A program made the position numbers and the translations under genes. 64,000 nucleotides of DNA from Hydractinia symbiolongicarpus. Its lineage: Eukaryota > Cnidaria > Hydrozoa > Anthoathecata > Hydractiniidae. Of this stretch, positions 52,532 to 61,427 are shown one piece after another (positions within the stretch are counted from its first letter, which is position 1; each line of letters starts with the position of its first letter). The DNA is taken from the NCBI RefSeq assembly GCF_029227915.1, contig NC_079875.1:20269001-20333000 (forward strand), read 5' to 3'. The notes under the pieces were generated by a model. It was not told the origin of the DNA, did not search any database, and saw only the letters and a list, made by a program, of their open reading frames with translations.

Positions 52532-52554
52532 TCTGTTGATCAACAAATTAAACT
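52525..52554. terminator. 30-base palindrome between convergent stop codons
   Basis: Fifteen-base arms with one mismatch around TGTTGATCAACA, reaching from the stop of the plus-strand gene (52529-52531) to just before that of the minus-strand gene (52556). The corresponding gap in copy 1 (12806-12833) is also self-complementary although the sequence differs. Confidence 0.55.
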
Positions 52555-52555
52555 C

Positions 52556-53739
52556 TCATAAATTCTTTCCACCCCTACTCCTTCTGTTACTAACATAAGC
52601 CACAACAATACCTACAGCAGCAGCGATGGCCATGTACAAGTGCTTTACCGCCAATTCGACGACTCTCGCTGCCACTCTGAAGAAGAACGAGACGATAGTA
52701 CCGATGATCCCTGGAAGAGCTCCACCTGCTTTGCCTGCTAGGTACTTCAGGAACCGTCCGAGTCTTTCCAGCTGCTTTTGTACGAAGCCTTTCCCACTTG
52801 CGGCACTTCTTCCAGCAGCAGCTCCACCACCTCCAGTAACGGCGAGCACGATGGTGGATACGAGCAAGCCAACGGCGGAAACAATGCCCGCGATAGTCAA
52901 GCCTTGCTCCTTGAACAAGATCTTGAGTTTTTCGAGCAGTGATGTGTCATCCACAGCGATCTTCATCAGAGTCTCTTTGATATCCTCAGTTGGCTCTGGC
53001 TCTCGGAGGAAAGTACGCCGTATTGCTCTCGTAGGGCTTTCTCCTCATCCCATAGTTTCTGTTCCAAATATCTATCTGTTCCTTGGTTGCTCCAGGGTTG
53101 GCCTTCTTTTTTTCCTTGAGACTTTTGATCTGCTCATCTTTGACAAGTATCTTGCTTACCAACATCCTTAGCTGGCCATCCCTTGGTCGACTCCCCTCCT
53201 CCAAACGAAGTATCTTCCATCAAGCTCTCTGTATCGTCGAGTACTTTCCCGAGCAGCGGTTCCATTGCGATGTCGTCGGCCTTTCCACAACGCGATCGGT
53301 ATCGCCCATAAGTTTCCGGGCCTCTGCCTTACTGCCCTTGTGTGGTGTAGTACAGTTGGTAAACCCCATGTCTCGCAAACGATTCGTCCCCAACCTCCTT
53401 CGTATCTCGGCAACACTCCTGAGCTCACCATTCCTTTTCGTGAGCTCTACACCATCGTAAAGAAGCCGGTTCCCTCTCGACGCAAGCTCGTCGTAGTGTC
53501 TAGCGCTAGGCTCCCCCAGCTCATCACCAAGAGCTTCGTAAAGGCTATCACCCTTCGACCTCAGTAGTTCCCCACTTGCCGTGAGAACTATCTGCCCCGT
53601 TGTGGTGTCTCGTGAATGTGTTGGGGGATGGTGGTGGACCCAGGAATATCCTCGGGACTACTGAAAGATTCCTCCTCTCCCCCACGGTCAAGGTCTTCCT
53701 CCGCCGTGAAATCGTCATCGAATCCTGGATTATCTGTCA
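52556..53739 (-). pseudogene. Coiled-coil protein with membrane helices (copy 3), frameshifted
   Basis: Starts MTDNPGFDDDF after AATAA, acidic N-terminus. Several frames, among them 52986-53204. The C-terminal part (52556-52966) is open, with GIVSAVGLLVSTIVLAV, KGFVQKQLERLGRFLKYL and a second hydrophobic stretch ending RRSRGGKNL. Same gene as copy 1 11497-12803. At least four breaks. Confidence 0.55.
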
Positions 53740-53774
53740 TTTATTCCACTCTCATAGCGCTACCAATAAACATG
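53737..53774. promoter_or_regulatory. Bidirectional start region, copy 3
   Basis: Divergent ATGs at 53739 (minus) and 53772 (plus), with GAATAAATG on the minus strand and AATAAACATG on the plus. Equivalent to 11465-11499 in copy 1, in spite of little similarity in the gap itself. Confidence 0.5.
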
Positions 53775-55016
53775 TACGGAACCAAACTTGATCCGCATAA
53801 GGAAACAAAGACAATGCTGGCTATGAAAGGCAAGAAACAGCGTGTCAAAGTCTCCCATGTCCCCAGCACGATTAATCAAAACGAAAACTTGTACGTCGTC
53901 GTTCCCAACATGAGACAGAATGATGTAATTTTTCCAGGCTCTCTCAAACTCGTCTTTGACTTGGAGCTTACTGGCCCAATACCAAACGCACCATCTTTAG
54001 CAATATCGGCAAAGGCTTGGTTCAAAACCTTTGCATAAGCCTGAACGGTCACGAAGTGCAAAACATCTCGGACTACAACACCCTGGCAGTGTATCGGGAT
54101 CTGTGGATCCCAAAGTTTGATCGGGAGAACAACCTAATTCTTGAAGGCATAAATCCCAACGATGGTACCATCAGGGCCCTACAGGTGAAGGCTAGTGACC
54201 ATGTTGGGAATGATGAACAAAAAGCTATCGTGACAGCGTATGGAAATACTTTTGCTATCCCTATTGGTAAAATGTTCGAGCTTACGAGGTATCTGCAGGC
54301 TTACACGATAGGCTCCAGTTCGTAATACATTTTGCACCTCACGACCAAGTCATCAAAGATGCTGGTACGGCCTCTGCTGGAAGCACGGCAGCTAAGCCCG
54401 CTGATGGCGCTTATAAAATTACCAACATCTGCTTCGAGTTTGACAAGGTTACGCGAGTGCTATGATGTCACGCTACAGCCGTCTCGCCCTGCTCTATGAG
54501 CGTGTACTCCGCAGCAAGGTTATAACGATGAAAAAGGCTGATACCAGCTATAATCTCCGGATCGACACTCCTGTCAAGAGCTTGAAGGATGTGTTGTTGT
54601 TGTTTGTAGACCCGGGGAAAGTGAAAGCTTATGCTGGCGCTAACGAGGTCTTCTACAACCCCAAGATAGAGAAAATCGCAATTACGGTAGAAGGTGAGCC
54701 AAACGAACTATATTCACACGCGATGTTGCCGAAAGATCATCTCGAACAAGTCGTTAAACTCTTTGGGAGCCATTACTCGGAAGTAACCATCGGTCAGTTC
54801 ATGACTGAGCGTTACGCCTTGTTCATCGACTTCCGCAGTAGTCCAGATCACAGTCTCCATTGTTCTGACAGACCCTTGCAAAGGCTTAGCGATGGGATCA
54901 CCTTACATATGACCAAGAAGGCGGATGGAACTGGTGATATCAAGTGCTACGTGTACTTGCTCCAAGATGCGCAGCTGAATATTCTGGATGGGCGCTTCCA
55001 CTCTGTGGATTATTAG
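53772..55016 (+). pseudogene. Putative major capsid protein (copy 3), frameshifted
   Basis: The longest version, about 410 codons. N-terminal MYGTKLDPHKETKTML and the KQRVKVSHVPSTINQN part lost in copy 1. Frame breaks near 53985-54025, 54300 and 54460, then a 185-codon open C-terminal half with DTSYNLRIDTPVKSL, VLLLFVDPGKVKAYAGAN, RYALFIDFRSSPDHSL and DAQLNILDGRFHSVDY. Two beta-rich halves are compatible with a double jelly-roll, but this needs structure prediction. Followed by the two-helix membrane gene after 9 bases. Confidence 0.62.
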
Positions 55017-55025
55017 AAATAAACA

Positions 55026-55424
55026 ATGACCACTTTAGCAGTAATGGCAGGAGGAGCGTTGATTAATGCGCTCGCATTCAGCGGATCAAATTTTCTATTC
55101 AGCAAACTCGGCGGCCATAGCGACGAAGAGCGCAAACGGCACGATAAAGCTATCGAACAATTACAAGAAGCTTAAGCAGCTTGGGTACGTGACAGACAGA
55201 GCAAAATCGATTGGTACAATCAGCAACGAGAGCTTAAGCGCCAAGCTGGCGAAAGCTTGAAAGCGCTTGATGAGGGTATGAGAGACTATTTTATCGCGAC
55301 GATCGAGAAGGCCCCTAATTTATCCGACTTCTACACACCCAGAAAACAGCAACAAGACGATGAACTGACGTTTATCGTAGGGTACTTGGCTCTGCTGGGT
55401 TTCGCGGTGTATAAATGGGTCTGA
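55026..55424 (+). pseudogene. Two-helix membrane protein (copy 3), nonsense mutation
   Basis: Starts MTTLAVMAGGALINALAFSG, charged middle with SKIDWYNQQRELKRQ, end FAVYKWV. A TAA interrupts near 55172 (LQEA stop AAWV). Otherwise the 133-codon frame is open to 55424. The copy 1 gene has a different stop, so the two were inactivated independently. Confidence 0.7.
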
Positions 55425-55460
55425 TGGCAACGACGCGCAAGTGTTTTGCCATTAATAAAG

Positions 55461-56452
55461 ATGACAAAATCAGCAAAGCGCGTAGCACATATCCTCACAA
55501 AAGAAAAAGCAGAAAAGCTAAGTCAAATCTATTACCAACCCGAACATCTCTGGACTGGACGCAAAGCCATTAAACTACTCGCTGAACACTCTGGCTATCT
55601 CGCCAGCTCTTATGGCTCCGACATATTCGAGGGCCTAAGCGCATTAACTACCCACATTTCACCATTACGAAGCCTAATGAGATGCACCAATTAGACTTAC
55701 TCTACATGCCACACGATAAAGTGTATGGAAACACGTACAAGTATATACTCATAGGCATCGACCTAGCTTTGAGGTATAAGGTAGCGAGACCCTTGAGAAT
55801 GGAAAAGGCTAGTGAAGTCGCTGACATGCTCAAGGATATTTACAAAGCCGGACCCCTCAAATATCCGAGTATATTCCAGTGTGACAACGGCAGTAAGTTT
55901 ACGTCGGACGTGAGTAAGCTGCTAGAGACCAAGGGTGTCGAGATAAAACTTGAAACTACCAAATACCACCACACTTTCACGGCGTTCGTGGAGTCCTATA
56001 ACAAGACGCTCGCCGAGAGGCTCTTCAAACCCCAAGATGCGCAAGAGTTGGTCATTGACAAACAGAGTAGTACATGGGTTAAACATTTGTATACTATCGT
56101 CAAGGGGTTGAACAACACCAAGACCGCGATGATCGACATGAAACCTTTAAAAGCCTTCAAGCTGGATGAAGTCCCGCTTATGAAAAGTGAGCAGCGCCCT
56201 GATGAAAAGCCTCTACCCGATGACGGCTTATACTTGTACTTGCTGCAACCCGGAGAAGAGCATGGAGATGCTAAAAGACGCGCGACAGACGCATGGTGGA
56301 GCAAAAAGACATATAGACTCGACCGTATTGTGACAGGTACGAGGTTGTTATAATATCTGGCAGATGAGCCCGAGCGAAGCTTCGTGGCTGAGGAGTCGAT
56401 GCTAGTACCCGAGGGTGTTGAAGTACCTCCGGAGCGTGTTAAAGAGTGGTAA
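55461..56452 (+). pseudogene. Polinton integrase (copy 3), frameshifted
   Basis: ATG after TTAATAAAG. N-terminal part to 55694 with a small deletion and frame change. The core (55682-56353) has HQLDLLYMPHD, FQCDNGSKF and FVESYNKTLAERLF, with exactly 35 residues between second Asp and Glu. In-frame stop at 56350-56352; the tail with VPPERVKEW ends at about 56452. The Glu to Lys change in NGSKF is not at a catalytic residue. Confidence 0.85.
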
Positions 56453-56480
56453 ATTTCTCGATTAGAATGGCCGTTTCACC

Positions 56481-56773
56481 GGTTCACCCGCTGCGGGGGA
56501 ACAGAGTTGATATGTGCCGGTGGCACCGACACATATCAATTTTGACCTTCCATAAGGGAGGGCTTTAGAGCCCCTCCACCTACAAGCGTGATCCATGGCG
56601 TGGTTCCGTCGGTAAAACTGTATCTGAATGAAGGGGACAGATTCCGTCCCCATTAACATATTCTTCCATGACGTCCCTATATCGTATTATATACCTGCTG
56701 GGGACATGCTAAAGAATGGTAAATATCTCGAGTCCGAGGGCCATTTCATTAAGTTCCCCGCTACGGGGGACTT
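56481..56773. terminator. Hairpins at the integrase 3' end and duplicated flank (copy 3)
   Basis: An imperfect hairpin at 56481-56502, the TTGATATGTGCCGGTG hairpin at 56507-56539 (one mismatch), and after a duplicated piece of integrase tail (near 56690-56715) another hairpin at 56751-56773. Together these match the double arrangement of copy 1 (8558-8848) in reverse. Between them lie scraps of the Bro gene. Confidence 0.5.
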
Positions 56774-56838
56774 GCTCAGTTGATACTTATAGACGTAGTA
56801 TTTGTGATTCATAATAGTCACAAAATCTCATGTATTGC

Positions 56839-57395
56839 TTAGATTATATCGATGTCAAACATTCCCTCGAACAGCTCACGCGTATCACCGTCAGGCGGAC
56901 AGAGCCTCAGGTCTGCCACACCTTAAAAGGAGGCAATAAACACCTGGTTCCGTCAGTGACACCGTGTCTGGATGAAAAAGGGTCAATATTAACCCTCTTA
57001 TGCCGAGCATTTGTAACGTCTTTATATCGTATTATATACCTGCTGGGGACATGTGTCAAAATGGCCTTCCTGCCATTTTCATTATCCGTATACCCAACGG
57101 CTCTAACAACATCGCATTTCCCTAGGTAGTACCTCCTCCACCACCCACCCAAGGAATGGTTCTGCCACACCTTAGGAGGAAGCAATAAAGGCCGGCGTCC
57201 GTCAGTAAAACTGTGTTTGGTTGGGTGTAGGTACTCAGATCTGAGTACCTCCCGGAGATCGGTAATAGCGTCGCCAAGCCGCATTTTATACTTCCCGATA
57301 TCATAAGGATTTTTCCCTCCTCCTCGCATACCTGATCGGGGTAGGGTGGCACCCTCCCCCGAGCATACCAGACCGGGTGGTCTTACTACGACCAC
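56839..57395 (-). pseudogene. Bro-N protein (copy 3), rearranged
   Basis: The Bro-N segment KYKMRLGDAITDLREVL lies near 57285. The following CGR and WVGGGGG parts are out of frame. Most of the middle is missing. The C-terminal residues (DTRELFEGMFDIDII) can be read just before the TAA at 56839-56841. Duplicated scraps of the same gene (HPDTV-type, GTGACACCGTGTCTGG) surround 56960. Confidence 0.55.
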
Positions 57396-57418
57396 CTACT
57401 TCATGACGTGAAATGGTC

Positions 57419-57613
57419 CTAATATTTCATCATATACTGGATCATGATAAGAGCCAGCAACGAGACGATTAAAGCGATCCGGTTGTTGTATTTACCTCTC
57501 AGATTCATCCTATACAGCTCCCAATTTCTTTCCTTGAGACCCGCTTCCAAGTCCTCAATTGTTTCCTCCAATTTCCGGATCTCTTCCTCTCGTAATTTTT
57601 CGATACAAGACAT
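57419..57613 (-). CDS. 64-aa coiled-coil and single-helix protein
   Basis: Intact. Starts after AATAAAT; a heptad-type charged helix (KLREEEIRKLEETIEDLEAG) is followed by a basic stretch and one membrane helix (IALIVSLLALIMIQYMM). A C-tail-anchored layout. Not found in copy 1, where an unrelated 72-aa gene is in the same place. Small and possibly structural; function unknown. Confidence 0.5.
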   Translation of the reverse strand: MSCIEKLREEEIRKLEETIEDLEAGLKERNWELYRMNLRGKYNNRIALIVSLLALIMIQYMMKY

Positions 57614-57653
57614 ATTTATTTAGTTGAAAGTCGAGGCAAAATGCTCCAAATTT

Positions 57654-57678
57654 CAGGTGTACCCGCCGAGTACACCTG
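57654..57678. terminator. Hairpin after the ATPase stop (copy 3)
   Basis: Nine-base perfect arms (CAGGTGTAC and complement) around CCGCCGA, ten bases past the ATPase stop on the minus strand. Matches the position of the copy 2 hairpin at 44083-44102. Confidence 0.55.
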
Positions 57679-57687
57679 ATGTCCGCG

Positions 57688-58283
57688 TCACTCCAAAATT
57701 TTCCAGGTCCGCGGGTGCTCCAGTCTCACATACAAGCACGCATGCTTGGATTTGCTAAGATCCGCTTTGATAGTTTCCCCGTCGTTGATCATGTTCGTCT
57801 CTTCATCCACCAGCTTCATATCTGACCTCTCGTGGGGATACCACATAAACAACTGCTTCTTCTGCCGACGGAGATTTTTAGGCAAAGCCGTGTAACTTTG
57901 AGTGAGGAGCCAGAGACTGTGTTTTCTGTGCCTATCCGAGATAGCGAGTTCGAGCAAGGGCTGCCGCTTTTTATCGAGACATTCATCGCTATCATATCAT
58001 CGATAATGAACAAGCTCTCTTCACCCGCAAAGAGCTTCGATAGTTGCTCAATCCAGTAAAAGAGTTTATCGCCTGGCTCTATCAAGATCACGTAACCATC
58101 TTCCCAAAGCGATGCTCTATCGAGGTAGGTCTTATTCTAGCGGATGGTGGAACAGAGGATGACAACGTTGAAGAAATGGTGGTTGTACTCGTTCTCCAGG
58201 AGATCGAGTACACGCTGTGTTTTTCCGCACGAGGTAGGTCCCGTCAAGATTGCTGTATGCGGGTCTTTTACTTTCTCCAGCAT
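57688..58283 (-). pseudogene. A32-like packaging ATPase (copy 3), stop and frameshift
   Basis: ATG at 58283 after AATAA. Walker A GPTSCGKT is readable. A TAG breaks the frame near 58139, then WEDGYVILIEPGDKLFYWIEQ and the Walker B strand LFIIDDMIA follow, then a frameshift near 57975, and finally the block LTQSYTALPKNLRRQKKQL and the end HPRTWKILE. The most complete evidence for the family in this window. Confidence 0.87.
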
Positions 58284-58324
58284 TTATTCTATCTGCCGGT
58301 GGCAGACAGAAACCTTGAATGTAC

Positions 58325-58572
58325 TTACTTCTTCGGGACTATACTCGCTGAAAACCACCCTTTGGAGACGGCCATCTCACGGCTTTCCCGTCCGGCTGTG
58401 AAGTATGCCCCCATTTTCATCACGTCGCTTGTATCCAACTTGGCCGAAGGACTCGAGATCCCAAGAAACCTCTTACCAACCATAGCGTAAGCGAATGTAA
58501 AGCCTAGGTCCACGACTGTCTCATATAGAACGTCGATTATCTCTTTCTGCAGGGGTGTAACTCATTTATATT
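58325..58572 (-). pseudogene. 81-aa conserved Polinton protein (copy 3), frameshifted near the start
   Basis: Homologue of 41617-41862. The ATG follows AATATAA; a one-base change of length within the first codons breaks the frame, after which MDLGFTFAYAMVGKRFLGI and REMAVSKGWFSASIVPKK are open to 58325. Confidence 0.7.
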
Positions 58573-58936
58573 ATAGATTATATCATCTTGAAAAAGTCGA
58601 TGTCAGGCTTGGCTTGAGGCTTTGAAGGTTGACGTTGCTCTGGTGCACGTGGGATATCTGCAGGCTGCTGAGTCGCTGCTCGTTTTTTTAAGGAAAATGT
58701 AGAATCCAACTTCTACACAGGCGAGTATAGCAACAAGACCTCCACCAATGTATACACTGTACAGAACTCACTCCAGAAGAGGTTTTGACTGTAGATTCTA
58801 CAGCACCCTCTTGTTGTTTCAGATCTTCCTTCCTCTTCTTCATCAGTGCCGCCAATTTGTGACCTTGCGCGACTCTCCCTGGGTGCTTTACCGGCTTTGT
58901 TATGACTGTTACTTCTTGTGGTTGAACTTCGCTCAT
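58562..58936 (-). pseudogene. Single-helix membrane protein (copy 3), frameshifted
   Basis: Starts MSEVQPQEVTVITKPVKHPG after AATAA. An 8-base deletion after SSVQ shifts the frame; in the next frame a glycine-rich turn, a helix (AILACVEVGFYIFL) and the DIDFFKM end are found. Equivalent to 41205-41603 and to the second half of 6145-6777. Confidence 0.62.
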
Positions 58937-58979
58937 TTATTATGTGTACCCAGGGGTACACAAAAAAGATCTTGATCAC

Positions 58980-59258
58980 TCATTCAGGTACTGATATATC
59001 ACAGATGGCCTTAAACCGTTTCTGCCAGCGTATCTTATCTGATGCATATGTAGAAATTAAATTACATGCTTGTGGTGGAAATCGATCAGCTGCTGGTGTC
59101 AGGATTTCCAAAGCGCGTGAGTGGGAGTCACTGTAGATACCACAACAATCCGTGTACCGTGATTTTATTCTGCTATTGCCTAATGAATCTGCTATGATAC
59201 TTCCCATTTCAAACACTTCACGATTGTCCATGTATATCTTTGATAGAATATTTCCCAT
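58980..59258 (-). CDS. MGN-type small protein, possible N-myristoylation (copy 3, 92 aa)
   Basis: Open frame from the methionine at 59258, chosen because copy 1 begins at the same point: MGNILSKIYMDN here, MGNSLSKIRLDN there. Gly2 with Asn3 and Ser6 fits the N-myristoylation pattern. The first 41 bases overlap the end of the upstream gene. Shared LEILTPAADRFPP block. Possibly attaches to membranes during assembly (inference). Confidence 0.55.
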   Translation of the reverse strand: MGNILSKIYMDNREVFEMGSIIADSLGNSRIKSRYTDCCGIYSDSHSRALEILTPAADRFPPQACNLISTYASDKIRWQKRFKAICDISVPE

Positions 59259-59847
59259 TGTCTTCTTCTTCATCAACCTTCTCTTCAACTACCTTGGACA
59301 TGGAGAGTTGGCAGTGGTTTACAGTATGTGCAGCGATAAGCAGAGGTGTCAATAGCTTACCGAAAGCTGAGTACACGAGAATTGCCAAATCAGCCATAGA
59401 GTCCTTGATGCTGAGGTCAGCTTCGATATCTTGTCTCAGGGCCTCGGGACTATCGATAGACATCATGTTGCTGACAGTTTTGGTGTACATAATGATGGCA
59501 AGAGTTGACAGTGCCTTGGCAGTCTTTGTACCTTTTTCCTGGATCTTGCGCTGAACGAACACAGTGTGTATCTTGTCGATCATCTCAGGTGATGCTTTGT
59601 CAATATAGGTTTCTGTACATTTCTTGGGTAGAAGGTGCTGTTTACCTTGACGTATTGCATCCTTCAAAGTCCCACGCTTGTCTATAGGTTTTTCACGTTG
59701 CTCAAGCGCTTCTGCCGGGGTATCAACAACATCGAAAATGTCAGCTAATTCAGACATCTTTATTATTAGTCGTCTGTATCTCAAATAACCGAACACGATC
59801 AAAGCATACGGAAGAAGTATAGCTATTAGTAACAATGCTTCTATCAT
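59218..59847 (-). CDS. N-terminally anchored membrane protein (copy 3, intact, 209 aa)
   Basis: Intact. Hydrophobic helix at residues 3-21 (EALLLIAILLPYALIVFGY), a basic RYRRL stop-transfer, IFDVVDTPAEALEQREKP, KRGTLKDAIRQGK, a helical region with DSMADLAILVYSAFGKLLTP that could be a second membrane segment, and an acidic EEKVDEEEDNG tail. The ATG overlaps the polymerase stop as ATGA. Conserved in all three copies in the same place. Confidence 0.7.
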   Translation of the reverse strand: MIEALLLIAILLPYALIVFGYLRYRRLIIKMSELADIFDVVDTPAEALEQREKPIDKRGTLKDAIRQGKQHLLPKKCTETYIDKASPEMIDKIHTVFVQRKIQEKGTKTAKALSTLAIIMYTKTVSNMMSIDSPEALRQDIEADLSIKDSMADLAILVYSAFGKLLTPLLIAAHTVNHCQLSMSKVVEEKVDEEEDNGKYSIKDIHGQS

Positions 59848-61425
59848 TTATTTGCCGCTAAACGATAATGACCCCTGGCGAGCGTTGTGATCTGGTCCGC
59901 TTGTACGATCCGTTTGTCATCTGCCCTATTGAGTGCCAGCTTGTTCACTTCCTGGGTGTAGATTTGATGCCCCTTATTCTGGATACAGACCCAGGTTTTG
60001 TATATGTCAACACCATACTCTAGGCAGCGCTGGTAGTCTTCAAAGGTTATGGATTTTTTGGTTACGCACTTCTTTACACCTTTCGCTTTGCGATCACCGC
60101 CCTCTTTCGTTACGGCTTTATAAACATAGAGCTTTGCTCTCATAGTGATGAACTCTGCCATGACCTTCCCGCTTAATTCATCGTTCATTAGACCTTCCAC
60201 CTTTTTGTTTTTGCCGATGGGAAGGGGTCTGTTGTCATCTTTGCTATAGGCACTCGTGTCAAAGCGTGCCTCTACATCATCGGCAATATCGCGGTAAAAG
60301 TCCTCCGTTCTGATGTGATAGACGAATAAATCCGTATCCATATAGCAGATCTGCAGCTTGCTACCGTATTTGGGCTGCATACAGTCGTAGTGAAACTCGT
60401 ACATGACGGTTTTTGACTGATCTAAAATAGTTTGACCAATATACACGGGCTTATTCATCTTTATTCCCGTCCTACCCATTTCGACACCCATGAGTTTCTC
60501 GCTAAAGTAGTTCCCACCTCTGAAGTTTGTTTGCATGACGAGCTTCGTGTAGGCAGCTTCATTCGTGACTAGCTTGATATTCCGATGATTACGGATATTC
60601 TCCATGGTTTTCCCGAGAGGTTCACTAGCTTGTAAAAGTCCTTCTCAAAATCTTTCTTGGCGGCAGTTCTTAGCCTCGTGTTATGGTCTATATAGTCACG
60701 GAGCCAAGGCATTTGGTTAAACTGGATGACTCTATGCACTTTCCTAAGCTCCAGCCCGTGTTTCAGGGCTTGATGAAGAGCTCCGATGTGTACCGCGTAT
60801 TTCCGCTTATGTTCGAGATTTGAGATTAGTTTCTCGACCCTGTGAACCACCTTGCGCTCCGACAGGAAGGGTAGCTCATTGTGCTTGTCGTGCAGCTTTT
60901 CTGGGTAGTTGATATAAGCCTACAAGAAGTAGCCGTGCTTGTTGTCAGCGACGAGCTTATCGATCCTCTTCTCGGTAAACGCCTCAACGTTCGACAGCCA
61001 TTTAAACCCGTGCGTAGGCAGGTCTTGACGCATGGCCCAGCCATAGAGTTTGTTGGCGTCGAGGTACTGCAAGTATGACGACTCAACCTTCGGATCGTAT
61101 TGATCCCCCATGTAATTGTTGTTGGCTTTGGCATATCTATGCACATCTTGGGTTATACCTTCACGGATACCTCTTTCAAACATCAAGAGCATGTCAGGAT
61201 CCGTTAGGAGCTCCAGTTTGATCCCCGTGTACTTCAGCACTGCTTTCCATGCCAGCCCTGCTGCGCTGTAGAAGTGGGCGGGGTCAAGCTTGTAGTTCTC
61301 CAAGCACACTCCTCGAAAGCTTTCGAATAAGTCTGCTAGTAGCAGGACGTCTGTAGTGAGATAGTCGCCCATGGTAGTCTCGGAGTCCTTCGGAGTGATG
61401 AAATTCCAGACTTTTTTTCAAAAAA
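59844..61425 (-). pseudogene. DNA polymerase B, first Polinton lineage (N-terminally truncated)
   Basis: Frames 60920-61372, 60569-60850 and 59844-60605 in succession. Motifs: YLTTDVLLLADLFESFR, YSAAGLAWKAVL, the palm motif YLDANKLYGWAM, HRVIQFNQMPWLRDYID, DFEKDFYKLVN, and the second palm motif as YMDTDLF, where the usual residue after DTD is Ser. Breaks: TAG near 60919 and a short deletion near 60605. The C-terminal 41 residues equal the remnant in copy 1. Lost at the 5' side are the N-terminal domains and exonuclease. Known role: protein-primed replication of Polintons. Confidence 0.92.
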
Positions 61426-61427
61426 GA

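Larger units (their letters stand above)
48130..61425 (-). mobile_element. Polinton/Maverick-like element, copy 3 (about 13.3 kb, inverted)
   Basis: Same gene order as copy 1, read on the opposite strand, and carrying the largest part of the first-lineage polymerase. The inner part of the left end (48160-48225, with ACGCATGCGCAATAGCGACT and GCTGACATCAAC) matches the left end of copy 1. The outer left terminus is diverged, so the limit at 48130 is approximate. The right end is lost: polymerase sequence stops at about 61425 against an inverted scrap and satellite DNA. The element is embedded in satellite on both sides. Confidence 0.82.
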
